Origin: Shewanella canadensis
Lineage (GTDB): Bacteria > Pseudomonadota > Gammaproteobacteria > Enterobacterales > Shewanellaceae
DNA: 64,000 bases
Assembly (NCBI RefSeq): GCF_003966225.1
Contig: NZ_RXNU01000004.1
Coordinates: 372,001 to 436,000 of the forward strand
Direction: 5' to 3'
Part shown: piece by piece, positions 54,358 to 62,712 of the stretch
How positions within the stretch are numbered: position 1 is the stretch's first letter
How the letters are laid out: each line of letters begins with the position of its first letter
The notes under the pieces: model-generated
Told to the model about the DNA's origin: nothing
Seen by the model: the letters and a program-made list of their open reading frames with translations, nothing else
Databases searched by the model: none
Translations under genes and position numbers: made by a program

Positions 54358-54714
54358 ATGAAAAATCTTATAATTTTTAATCGTGAACCCTATGATACTA
54401 CCGATGTAACCTGGAATGGACTTCGGTTAGCCAACAAGTTAATTGAAGGGGGGGAGGAGTTGAGAATTTTTCTGATGAACGATGCCGTTGATATGGCTCG
54501 GGATGTCTGTAAGCCACCAGAAAATTATGATCAAGATCTTGGACAAATGCTTAGGGAGTTAATTGTCAGTGGAGCGAGTGTAAAGGTTTGTGGCACCTGT
54601 ATGGCGCGCTGTGGCATCTTTAAGAATCAACCTTATTTTGAGGGTGCAGAGCAATCAACAATGCAAGAGCTGTCTGATTGGGTTATAGATAGCGACAAGG
54701 TCATTAGCTTCTAA
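54358..54714 (+). CDS. DsrE/DsrF-like sulfur-relay family protein
   Basis: Small cytoplasmic protein, 118 residues, of the DsrE/F/H superfamily. It begins KNLIIFNREPYDTTDVTWNGLRLANKL and carries a cysteine cluster KVCGTCMARCG with C78, C81 and C85, plus C51; DsrE-type proteins use such cysteines to carry sulfane sulfur. The ATG following GGGAAAC is preferred to an upstream ATG inside the preceding gene. It is the second gene of the operon controlled from the twin palindromes, and the stop lies within the arm of a large inverted repeat. Confidence 0.85.
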   Translation: MKNLIIFNREPYDTTDVTWNGLRLANKLIEGGEELRIFLMNDAVDMARDVCKPPENYDQDLGQMLRELIVSGASVKVCGTCMARCGIFKNQPYFEGAEQSTMQELSDWVIDSDKVISF

Positions 54715-54792
54715 GCAACACCTGCTCATTAGTATGCGATGAGCTGGCGCTATACTGAGCGAGGGAATTTATCCTTCGGGTGTTGCGAAGAA
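54709..54792. other. large branched inverted repeat at the end of the DsrE gene
   Basis: Outer arms TTCTAAGCAACACC / GGTGTTGCGAAGAA (12 of 14 pair) enclose two small hairpins, GCTCAT-N9-ATGAGC and CGCT-N6-AGCG. It could be an RNA element or a decayed recombination site. No T run follows, so it is not an ordinary terminator. Confidence 0.5.
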
Positions 54793-55026
54793 CTGTGAAC
54801 GGACAAGGCTGTTTTATTAGTTGAGATATCAAATATGAACACTTCGATTGTATGCAAGGATATACAGAGTATATCCTCTATTTAAAGCGAGTAAATGGGT
54901 GACTAATCGTGCTTTACTTGGTAGATAATCCCAGCAATAGTATTCAATGGAGTTTTAGCCGCTTGCTTTGCAGCTCAAATCTATTGCGACTAAGGTTAGC
55001 TATTCTAAATCAGCAAAGGAAAACCC
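54715..55026. other. 312-bp intergenic region
   Basis: No gene seen. Contains the right arm of the branched repeat and a perfect hairpin at 54857-54877, and provides CAAAGGA before the next methyltransferase gene. Confidence 0.5.
54857..54877. promoter_or_regulatory. perfect 9-bp inverted repeat
   Basis: AGGATATAC-AGA-GTATATCCT, about 150 bases before the next methyltransferase gene. Operator or leader hairpin; not assigned. Confidence 0.4.
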
Positions 55027-55800
55027 ATGAGTATCATAAAGGTCAAGACGAAGCTTGATGAGTATAGATATAGAGCTAAGTCTGCTGATATCAATGAATT
55101 ATCAGGCCGTACTAACAGAAGCGATATAACTCATTTTGTTAATGGTGAAATTGCCAAACGCATGGAATTTAAACAGGGTGATATTGTAGTCGACATTGGG
55201 TGTGGCGATGGTACATTGCTAGAAATTGCTGAAAGCGAAGGCAGTTTTGGTATCGGGATATTACCAAGTGAAGAAGAGGTTACTCGAGTTCGAGATAGAT
55301 TTTTAACAAATTCTGATCGAATTAAAATTGAGCAAGGGCTAGCGTCAAAAACTGAATTGCCTGACGAAGTGGCTAATAAAGTCGTGTGTAATGGCGTGTT
55401 TCTTCTTGATGAGGAAGATGTCAATCTTGCGTTAAAAGAGATAAGTAGAATTACAAAGCCAAACTCATTTGTATACATTGGAGAGTTATGCTTTCGGGAT
55501 GAAACTGAAGGTAAGAATTATGGTGATTCAATATTAAAGTGGTTATTGTGGGTTCTATGGAATCAAGGGGGAGGCGAATTCCTGTCGCGATTAAAACAGA
55601 CTCTACGAGCTATTTTTACGACAGAACAAATGCTTATTCTTCCGAAAAGTCATTATTATTGTACTCCTGAGGAGTTTATATCCAGAGCTAAGTCATTTGG
55701 TCTTAATATTAATGAACATTTTCCACACAAATCTATATCTTTAAATAATGAAGTTATAAAAAGTTCCAGCAGACAAGATTATATTTTCATTAAGGTCTAG
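55027..55800 (+). CDS. class I SAM-dependent methyltransferase
   Basis: Predicted methyltransferase, 257 residues, of unknown substrate. Motif I is VVDIGCGDG (54-62); acidic residues follow in FGIGILPSEEEVTRVRDRF; the motif IV/V area is NKVVCNGVFLLDEEDVNLALKEISRITKPNSFVYIGEL (near 118-155). The C-terminal half contains FIS..KSFGLNI typical of lipid- or small-molecule-modifying enzymes. Codon use is AT-rich compared with flanking conserved genes, which fits acquisition by transfer. AAAGGAAA precedes the ATG. No functional partner is next to it. Confidence 0.75.
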   Translation: MSIIKVKTKLDEYRYRAKSADINELSGRTNRSDITHFVNGEIAKRMEFKQGDIVVDIGCGDGTLLEIAESEGSFGIGILPSEEEVTRVRDRFLTNSDRIKIEQGLASKTELPDEVANKVVCNGVFLLDEEDVNLALKEISRITKPNSFVYIGELCFRDETEGKNYGDSILKWLLWVLWNQGGGEFLSRLKQTLRAIFTTEQMLILPKSHYYCTPEEFISRAKSFGLNINEHFPHKSISLNNEVIKSSSRQDYIFIKV

Positions 55801-55857
55801 CAAGCTCTTATCCCAAACCAATTTTACATGCAGATATGACACCCTATCGAAGAGAAA

Positions 55858-55904
55858 AACATCTAGGTGTAAACGCGGCTATTGCCGTCCGTGGCATAGA
55901 TGTT
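55858..55904. other. structured hairpin upstream of the xseA stop
   Basis: Outer arms AACATCTA / TAGATGTT enclose CGGC-TATT-GCCG with an adjoining ACG / CGT pair. It lies between convergent genes without a T run. Confidence 0.4.
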
Positions 55905-55986
55905 ACAGACGACAATAGAGACTCTTTCTGTATTGGAGATAATGAGTACACACAGATTTGAAAACCTGTTACCCGATAAGGCGGCC

Positions 55987-57315
55987 TCAGAGCACTTTAG
56001 ATTTCAGCTCACCATCGAGAAGTCGTGTAGTGATCGTATCGCCGGCCTGAGTGTCTTTGGAGCTCAGTAGTACCTTTCCGCTTTCATCTTGGGTGATACT
56101 GTAACCGCGACTAAGAGTGGCCAGTGGGCTAACCGTTTCCAGCTGATGTGCGCTGTTTTTAAGGCTCATCTCGACCTCGTTGAGTTTTCCCTTTATGCCT
56201 TCATTTAAGCGTGCGGTCAGATAATCGAGGCGCGTCGACTCTAACGTTAATCGGTGCTGCGGGGATTGCTGATTAAGCCTGTGGCTTAAATTCTGCTGCT
56301 TAAGCGTTGAGTTATGCAATTTGTCATTGAGTGCGGCGTTGAGGCGTATCTGCATCTCATCGAAGCTCTGCTGAAACTGCTCCAGTTTCCGCTTAGGATC
56401 TTGTCTGTGGAGACGATTTTCCAGCGAGCGGGTGCGCTGCTCGGTCTTTAACTGGTAATGTTGCCAGCTCTGTTTAAGGCGCGCGACGAAGATGGCGAGC
56501 TTTTCAGATTTATTCCCGGCATCTCCAGAGAGGAGCTCTGCGCCAGCTGATGGCGTAGGGGCTCTGACATCGGCCACATAGTCACAGATAGTCGTATCGA
56601 CTTCGTGACCAACGGCAGAAACGACGGGAAGGGCACTGTTATATATCTCATGGGCGAGGTCTTCACTATTGAAGCACCAAAGGTCTTCCAATGAGCCGCC
56701 ACCTCGGGTCAGTAGCAGTACATCGACCTCCTGCCTTGCGTTGGCGATTTGGATAGCCTTGCAGATGCTTTTTGACGCCGACTCGCCTTGGACCTGAGTC
56801 GGGTAGATGATGACTTCGATGCTGGAGTCACGCCTTGCCAGTACATGAAGTACATCTTTTATCGCCGCCCCCGTTGCCGAGGTGATCACGCCAATTTTTT
56901 GAATGTTCGTCGGCAGTGAGCGCTTAGTGTCGGCCGCGAAGAGCCCTTCTGCGGCCAGCTTCATCTTGAGCGCTTCATATTGCTGCGCGAGCAGACCGTC
57001 TCCGGCGGGGAGCATGGATTCGATAATGAGCTGGTAGTCGCCCCTGGGTTCGTAGACGCTAATAGAGCCTTTCACCAGAACCTGTTGGCCATTGACTGGC
57101 TTAAAGGTGACGGAACGATTTCTGCCCTTAAACATGGCCGAGCGGATCTGAGCGAAGTTATCCTTGAGAGTCAGATACCAATGCCCCGAACCGGGGGCGG
57201 AAAAGTTTGAGATTTCGGCATTTAGCCAAATTTTACCCAGTTCACTTTCGAGTAATTGACGCACTTCGCCATTGAGGCGGGAAACGGTGTAAACATTATT
57301 TTTTGGCATTTTCAT
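55987..57315 (-). CDS. xseA: exodeoxyribonuclease VII large subunit
   Basis: Catalytic subunit of the single-strand-specific exonuclease VII, 442 residues. The N-terminal OB-fold domain spans about 5-100 ([24 protein letters not shown]), and the nuclease core has [39 protein letters not shown] and [31 protein letters not shown] (about 125-250). The rest is a long helical stalk with many Q and L. It is divergent from guaB, as in E. coli. A second ATG two codons after the first is an equally good start. Confidence 0.96.
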   Translation of the reverse strand: MKMPKNNVYTVSRLNGEVRQLLESELGKIWLNAEISNFSAPGSGHWYLTLKDNFAQIRSAMFKGRNRSVTFKPVNGQQVLVKGSISVYEPRGDYQLIIESMLPAGDGLLAQQYEALKMKLAAEGLFAADTKRSLPTNIQKIGVITSATGAAIKDVLHVLARRDSSIEVIIYPTQVQGESASKSICKAIQIANARQEVDVLLLTRGGGSLEDLWCFNSEDLAHEIYNSALPVVSAVGHEVDTTICDYVADVRAPTPSAGAELLSGDAGNKSEKLAIFVARLKQSWQHYQLKTEQRTRSLENRLHRQDPKRKLEQFQQSFDEMQIRLNAALNDKLHNSTLKQQNLSHRLNQQSPQHRLTLESTRLDYLTARLNEGIKGKLNEVEMSLKNSAHQLETVSPLATLSRGYSITQDESGKVLLSSKDTQAGDTITTRLLDGELKSKVL

Positions 57316-57355
57316 ACTAATTTAGCGGCTAATAGCACTTTTTTACCATTTTCCA

Positions 57356-57384
57356 TTTACCAAGGCGAATATGCAAGGTATAAT
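57356..57384 (+). promoter_or_regulatory. guaB-guaA promoter
   Basis: TTTACC (57356-57361) and TATAAT (57379-57384) are separated by 17 bases and followed by a CCCTCCGC discriminator. It lies about 50 bases before the guaB ATG. No PurR-like palindrome was noticed. Confidence 0.75.
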
Positions 57385-57436
57385 CCCTCCGCAATATTTC
57401 ACCTCCAATCCTACCTCTATTGGGAGATGTTGCAAC

Positions 57437-58909
57437 ATGTTACGTTTAAAAAAAGATGCCCTTACCTTTGATGATGTGTTACTCGTTCCTGCACATTCGA
57501 CTGTACTCCCTAATACTGCCATTCTCAAAACTCGTCTGACTAATAAAATAGAACTCAATACCCCTATAGTCTCTGCGGCTATGGATACCGTGACCGAAGG
57601 GCGCCTGGCGATTGCTATCGCACAGGAAGGTGGTTTAGGTTTTATTCACAAAAATATGACGATTGAGCAGCAGTGTGAAGAAGTTCGTAAAGTGAAAAGC
57701 TATGAAGCCGGTATTGTTCAAAAGCCTGTTACTGTTACGCCTACAACGACACTTGCCGACCTTAAAGTGTTAACTATAAAGAATGGTTTCGCCGGTTACC
57801 CTGTTGTTAACGAAGCGCATGAACTTGTCGGTATCATTACCGGTCGTGACGTTCGCTTCGTGACTGACTGGAGCCGTAAAGTCGATGAGGTGATGACACC
57901 GAAAGACCGTCTGGTCACAGTGCCGGAAGGGACTAAGCTAGATGAAGTTCAGAAACTTATGCATTCTCATCGTGTTGAGAAAGTACTGGTTGTCGATGGT
58001 GATTTTAAGCTTAAGGGCTTGATTACGGTCAAGGATTTCCAAAAAGCCGAGCGTAAACCTAATGCATGTAAAGATGAATTAGGTCGTCTGCGTGTCGGTG
58101 CCGCCGTTGGCGCCGGTGCCGGAAACGAAGAGCGTGTCGACGCCTTAGTTCTAGCTGGTGTAGACGTTCTGCTTATCGATTCCTCTCATGGTCATTCTGA
58201 AGGGGTTTTACAGCGTATCCGCGATACTCGTGCTAAACATCCTGAATTACAGATTGTTGGCGGAAACGTTGCAACTGCTGAAGGTGCTCTTGCCTTAGTC
58301 GAAGCTGGTGTTAACGCTGTCAAGGTGGGTATTGGCCCTGGCTCTATCTGTACTACCCGTATCGTTACCGGTGTTGGTGTACCACAAATTACCGCCGTTT
58401 CTGACGCCGCCGCCGCCGTTAAGCACTTAGATATCCCTGTTATTGCCGATGGCGGAATTCGATTCTCAGGTGACTTGGCCAAAGCATTAGCCGCAGGTGC
58501 ATCTTGCATCATGGCTGGCTCCATGTTCGCCGGTACCGATGAGGCGCCGGGTGAAACTGAACTTCATAATGGTCGTGCCTATAAGTCATACCGCGGTATG
58601 GGGTCGTTAGGCGCCATGAATCAGACTCAAGGTTCATCAGACCGTTACTTCCAGAGTGATAATGCCGCCGACAAGCTGGTACCCGAAGGTATCGAAGGTC
58701 GTGTTGCTTATAAAGGTAAGCTTAAAGAGATCATTCACCAGCATATGGGCGGTCTGCGTTCTTGTATGGGCCTCACTGGCTGCGCAACAATTAAAGAGCT
58801 GAATGAAAAAGCTGAATTTGTAAAAATTACCTCTGCAGGCATGGGTGAGTCACACGTTCATGATGTGACCATCAGTAAAGAAGCCCCGAACTACAGTCCT
58901 GGTTCATAG
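57437..58909 (+). CDS. guaB: IMP dehydrogenase
   Basis: NAD-dependent oxidation of IMP to XMP, first step of GMP synthesis; cytoplasmic tetramer. 490 residues. The start [28 protein letters not shown] is canonical and lies downstream of the promoter, ruling out an upstream reading from 57371. Two CBS domains form the regulatory insert (about 95-205), and the active-site loop [15 protein letters not shown] carries the catalytic Cys near residue 307. guaA follows 126 bases later, after a hairpin. Confidence 0.97.
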   Translation: MLRLKKDALTFDDVLLVPAHSTVLPNTAILKTRLTNKIELNTPIVSAAMDTVTEGRLAIAIAQEGGLGFIHKNMTIEQQCEEVRKVKSYEAGIVQKPVTVTPTTTLADLKVLTIKNGFAGYPVVNEAHELVGIITGRDVRFVTDWSRKVDEVMTPKDRLVTVPEGTKLDEVQKLMHSHRVEKVLVVDGDFKLKGLITVKDFQKAERKPNACKDELGRLRVGAAVGAGAGNEERVDALVLAGVDVLLIDSSHGHSEGVLQRIRDTRAKHPELQIVGGNVATAEGALALVEAGVNAVKVGIGPGSICTTRIVTGVGVPQITAVSDAAAAVKHLDIPVIADGGIRFSGDLAKALAAGASCIMAGSMFAGTDEAPGETELHNGRAYKSYRGMGSLGAMNQTQGSSDRYFQSDNAADKLVPEGIEGRVAYKGKLKEIIHQHMGGLRSCMGLTGCATIKELNEKAEFVKITSAGMGESHVHDVTISKEAPNYSPGS

Positions 58910-58920
58910 GAACTGGTGAT

Positions 58921-58945
58921 AATGGGCGACGGTGTGTCGCCCATT
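58921..58945 (+). terminator. hairpin between guaB and guaA
   Basis: Perfect 10-bp stem AATGGGCGAC / GTCGCCCATT with a GGTGT loop, followed by CTTTAT. Weak T run suggests attenuation or mRNA stabilisation within the operon. Confidence 0.65.
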
Positions 58946-59035
58946 CTTTATCCCCCTTTTATGCCAATCTTAGTGTTATTCATATAACCCTAAGCTTGAT
59001 ACCGACAAATTAGATAGATGAAATAAAGGTTCCCC

Positions 59036-60613
59036 ATGAGCAATATTCATGAGCATAAGATACTGATCCTAGACTTTGGATCTCAGTACACTCAGTTAAT
59101 CGCCCGTCGTATCCGTGAAATCGGTGTTTATTGTGAGCTGTGGGCTTGGGATGTTTCCGAAGCACAGATTAAAGAGTTTGCGCCTAACGGTATTATCTTA
59201 GCCGGCGGCCCTGAAAGCGTGACCGCCGATGAGTCACCACGCGCCCCAGAGTATGTTTTCAATGCAGGCGTTCCTGTGTTGGGGATCTGTTACGGCATGC
59301 AGACCATGTCAGAGCAGCTGGGTGGTAAGGTCATCCAGGGGATAGGTGAAGGCGAGTTCGGTTATGCCCAAATTGAAATTCAGGAACAAAGTGAGTTATT
59401 CAAGAGTATCGAAGATGCGATCAGTGAGTCTGGTAAGCCGCTACTCGATGTTTGGATGAGCCATGGCGATAAGGTTTTAGATATTCCAGAGGGGTTCGTT
59501 ACCGTCGCAATCACCGAGACTTGCCCTCATGCCGCAATGGCCAATGAAGAGAAGAAGTTCTACGGCGTACAGTTTCACCCAGAGGTGACACATACCCGTC
59601 AGGGTAAACGTATGCTCGAGCACTTCGCATTGGACATCTGTGAGTGTGAAGCTAACTGGAAACCGACATCGATTATCGAAGATGCCGTCGAGCGTTTGAA
59701 GAAGCAGATCGGCGATGATGAAGTGATCCTCGGTCTGTCTGGTGGCGTCGATTCATCGGTTGTGGCTATGTTGTTACACCGCGCTATCGGTGACAAGCTG
59801 ACTTGCGTATTCGTCGATAATGGTTTGCTTCGTCTTAACGAAGCTGAGCAGGTGATGGATATGTTTGGCGATCACTTCGGGCTCAATATTGTTCATGTGA
59901 ACGCTGAAAATCGTTTCCTTGATGCGATGAAGGGCGAAGCCGATCCTGAAGCTAAGCGCAAGATTATCGGTCATGTCTTCGTTGAGATCTTCGATGAAGA
60001 GTCTAAGAAGTGCAAAAACGCTAAGTGGTTGGCGCAAGGTACCATCTACCCTGATGTGATTGAATCAGCCGGTAGTGCGACAGGCAAGGCACATGTCATT
60101 AAGTCACATCATAATGTGGGTGGCTTACCCGATGATATGGAGCTGGGTCTTGTGGAGCCGCTTCGTGAGCTCTTTAAAGATGAGGTGCGTAAGATAGGTC
60201 TTGAGTTAGGTCTGCCTTATGACATGCTTTACCGTCATCCGTTCCCTGGGCCGGGTCTTGGTGTCCGTGTTCTTGGTGAAGTGAAGAAAGAGTACTGCGA
60301 TCTGCTTCGTTTAGCCGATGCAATCTTTATCGAAGAGCTACACAAAGCCGATCTTTACAATAAGGTCAGTCAGGCATTTACGGTATTCCTGCCCGTTCGC
60401 TCTGTTGGCGTCATGGGTGATGGTCGTAAATATGATTGGGTGGTTTCACTGCGCGCGGTTGAAACTATCGACTTTATGACGGCTCATTGGGCGCATTTGC
60501 CTTACGACTTCCTGGGCCGTGTATCGAACCGGATCATTAATGAAATTGATGGCATCTCCCGTGTTGTTTACGATATCTCAGGTAAGCCGCCTGCGACTAT
60601 CGAATGGGAATAA
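59036..60613 (+). CDS. guaA: GMP synthase (glutamine-hydrolysing)
   Basis: Converts XMP, ATP and glutamine to GMP. 525 residues, equal to E. coli. The class I glutamine amidotransferase domain (about 8-200) has the Cys nucleophile in GICYGMQTM near residue 86 and the His-Glu pair in [10 protein letters not shown]. The ATP pyrophosphatase domain (about 210-400) has the P-loop [10 protein letters not shown] near 232. The dimerisation domain ends in PPATIEWE, as in all GuaA. It forms an operon with guaB. Confidence 0.98.
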   Translation: MSNIHEHKILILDFGSQYTQLIARRIREIGVYCELWAWDVSEAQIKEFAPNGIILAGGPESVTADESPRAPEYVFNAGVPVLGICYGMQTMSEQLGGKVIQGIGEGEFGYAQIEIQEQSELFKSIEDAISESGKPLLDVWMSHGDKVLDIPEGFVTVAITETCPHAAMANEEKKFYGVQFHPEVTHTRQGKRMLEHFALDICECEANWKPTSIIEDAVERLKKQIGDDEVILGLSGGVDSSVVAMLLHRAIGDKLTCVFVDNGLLRLNEAEQVMDMFGDHFGLNIVHVNAENRFLDAMKGEADPEAKRKIIGHVFVEIFDEESKKCKNAKWLAQGTIYPDVIESAGSATGKAHVIKSHHNVGGLPDDMELGLVEPLRELFKDEVRKIGLELGLPYDMLYRHPFPGPGLGVRVLGEVKKEYCDLLRLADAIFIEELHKADLYNKVSQAFTVFLPVRSVGVMGDGRKYDWVVSLRAVETIDFMTAHWAHLPYDFLGRVSNRIINEIDGISRVVYDISGKPPATIEWE

Positions 60614-60646
60614 TCAGTTAATTGTTAACTGAGAAAAACCAAGATC

Positions 60647-60673
60647 AAAGGGCACATAATGTGCCCTTTTTTA
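60647..60673. terminator. terminator between guaA and the GGDEF gene
   Basis: Perfect 9-bp stem AAAGGGCAC / GTGCCCTTT with an ATAAT loop and a following TTTTA on the plus strand. It ends guaBA and overlaps the stop codon of the opposite gene by a few bases. Confidence 0.9.
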
Positions 60674-61600
60674 TTGAGCTATCTGTACATAATCTCTGCC
60701 CGCAGCCTTTGCCTGATACAGGGCTGTATCGGCATGTTTGATCGCTTCGAACAGGGAGAACTCCTCTGCTGAGTAGGTGCTGACGCCGATACTGACGGTG
60801 ATCTTGATAGGTGTGGCCTCATAACTAAACGGGTGATGACCGATTTGGTATTTGAGAGATAGCGCGAGATCTAAACACGCCTCCTCCGAGTGAGCCCTGT
60901 GATAGAGCAGAAATTCCTCTCCTCCCCAACGTGCAATGATGCAATCATTTTGACTCTGTTGCTGCAAAATACTCGAGATATCACAGAGTAACTTATCCCC
61001 TGCATCATGACCTAAGGTATCATTGACCTCCTTAAAGTGGTCTAAGTCCAGTATCATGACACAGTGTATCGGTTTGTCAGCTTCATGTTCGAAACTCCAC
61101 TCCTTTGGGGAAGTATTGTCCGGCTCCTGAACGTCCTCTTTCCCATAAGCTTTAATTGCAGCTACGGCTGCGCGTCGATTGAGTAGGCCGGTTAGAGGGT
61201 CGACTCTCGATAGTTTCAATAAATATTTGATCTGGTTTTGATGATGCTGTGCCCATAAAGTGACTCCGACCAGTACGCTGATTAACCCGGCAGTTTCAAA
61301 CAGGTCTTCGATAAGGGCGATTTGCGGCCGACCTAAATCATAAATGTCATCCAAAAAATTAAGCAGATTACCCAGGTAAAGCGCGCTTATGCCAAATAAC
61401 AGAGGTGTGTAAATTTGTCGTTGGTCATTAGTGGATTCGATTAAAAACAGCAAGACTAAGCAGATAATGACTCTGACAGCTTCCATGCCGGACTCGATAG
61501 TCATCACGTTATCAACTTGAGTCGTACCTTGGATAATAACCAGAGTCAGTATCGCTGAGAATACAAGTACAAACAATTGTCTACTATAGCGTGTAGGCAT
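60671..61600 (-). CDS. membrane-anchored GGDEF diguanylate cyclase
   Basis: Predicted inner-membrane diguanylate cyclase, 309 residues. Five or so hydrophobic helices cover residues 8-120, with a short cytoplasmic linker, then the GGDEF domain (about 130-308). The active-site motif is GGEEF at 226-230, a functional variant in the family. The five-residue-upstream position lacks RxxD (QNDC instead), so product inhibition through the standard I-site is not expected. The input signal of the membrane domain is unknown. It converges on guaA. Confidence 0.87.
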   Translation of the reverse strand: MPTRYSRQLFVLVFSAILTLVIIQGTTQVDNVMTIESGMEAVRVIICLVLLFLIESTNDQRQIYTPLLFGISALYLGNLLNFLDDIYDLGRPQIALIEDLFETAGLISVLVGVTLWAQHHQNQIKYLLKLSRVDPLTGLLNRRAAVAAIKAYGKEDVQEPDNTSPKEWSFEHEADKPIHCVMILDLDHFKEVNDTLGHDAGDKLLCDISSILQQQSQNDCIIARWGGEEFLLYHRAHSEEACLDLALSLKYQIGHHPFSYEATPIKITVSIGVSTYSAEEFSLFEAIKHADTALYQAKAAGRDYVQIAQ

Positions 61601-61882
61601 CAGGCAGCCGTATGAGCGAATTTCTCTTATCAGTATAGTTAGGATTTATTCGTTCGATTGAACGGGTATAATATCAATCGGCATAAAGATGTGATCGCTC
61701 AGCGAGAATTTAGCGCTTCTGAGGCAAGGTCATTAATTGCTCCTCGGTAACTGCTCCATGCGTTACTCTACCTCCTATATCCATATAGTCGTGCATAAAT
61801 GACATTTGCAACATCCCTTTTGCTCGCAACGAGTGAGGAACATAGTTATTCTACGTTTATATGGTTTTTTGGAGAGTAAAGC

Positions 61883-62416
61883 TTGACTCAACTAGATAGA
61901 GATATCCATTTTATGACACTCGCGATGCAGCAGGCTGCCGAGGCCGAGGCGAGAGGGGAAGTGCCTGTGGGCGCCGTTCTGGTAAAGGACGATAAGGTGG
62001 TTGCGGTAGGCTCTAATGATTGCATTGGGCAGCACGATCCCAGTGCACACGCCGAGATGCAGTGTTTGCGTGAGGCTGGCAAGCTGGTTGAGAATTATCG
62101 CTTACTCGATACGACCCTCTATGTGACGCTAGAGCCTTGTGCCATGTGCGCTGGTGCCATGGTGCATTCACGGGTCTCACGGTTGGTTTTTGGTGCTAAA
62201 GATGAAAAGACCGGGGCCGCCGGTTCTGTTGTCGATCTGGTCAGGCACCCGAGGTTTAACCATCAGCTGGAAGTGAACAGTGGTGTACTCGAGCAGGAAT
62301 GTAGCGAGCAGCTGAGTCGGTTTTTCCGTCGGCGCCGCAAGGAGAAGAAAGAGCAAAAGAGAGAGCTTAAGCGGTTAGAAGTATTGAAAAACGAGTGCAA
62401 TGACCCGGCTAGCTAG
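61883..62416 (+). CDS. tadA: tRNA-specific adenosine deaminase
   Basis: Deaminates A34 of tRNA-Arg(ACG) to inosine; essential. The 177-residue protein has the zinc site H56-A-E58 in SAHAEMQCL and PCAMC with C86 and C89, plus GAVLVKDD and the RLVFGAKDEKTGAAGSVVDL segment. The C-terminal 25 residues are very basic (FFRRRRKEKKEQKRELKRLE), as in E. coli, for tRNA binding. The start is TTG with GGAG 11 bases upstream; no ATG upstream fits. It is convergent with mltF, the standard neighbour. Confidence 0.95.
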   Translation: MTQLDRDIHFMTLAMQQAAEAEARGEVPVGAVLVKDDKVVAVGSNDCIGQHDPSAHAEMQCLREAGKLVENYRLLDTTLYVTLEPCAMCAGAMVHSRVSRLVFGAKDEKTGAAGSVVDLVRHPRFNHQLEVNSGVLEQECSEQLSRFFRRRRKEKKEQKRELKRLEVLKNECNDPAS

Positions 62417-62712
62417 CCCTGGTTCCAGCCTGCTTGGCTTGAATGCCTTACCTTTTAGCCGTCATTCTGAACTTGTTTCAGAATCCATGGCTTTTATGCT
62501 TGAGGACTTATCGCCCTCCAGCATGCTTTGTTTTTTACGTTTAAGCGTATACCGATTGGTATTAGTTAGATGGCTGGATAAAGACGAAGAACTGCTTCTG
62601 TCTGTTCATCGTGCGAAGGTGTCTCGATTTGAGTTGTGTTCTGCGTCTCGATGACACCTTATGTATCAGTTTTCTTTTCATGACAATCATCCTTGTTATT
62701 TATTGTTATTAA
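62417..62712. other. 296-bp convergent intergenic region
   Basis: No gene. An open frame at 62400-62654 exists only because a repeat element translates as HSELVSES; it is not called. The gap holds the repeat at 62464 and AT-rich sequence before the mltF stop. Confidence 0.55.
62464..62484. repeat. ATTCTGAA/TTCAGAAT dispersed repeat
   Basis: Perfect 8-bp inverted repeat ATTCTGAA / TTCAGAAT with loop CTTGT, in the frame that reads HSELVSES. This small palindrome is recalled as a frequent intergenic repeat in Shewanella and other gammaproteobacteria; copy number here is not known. Confidence 0.6.

Noticed and set aside
54709..54792. Integron attC site
   Set aside because: Although a folded inverted repeat is present, the terminal motifs do not match the attC core sequences and no integrase or cassette array is seen.
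62400..62654. 84-codon frame containing HSELVSESM
   Set aside because: That peptide is the translation of a common intergenic palindromic repeat, not of a gene.
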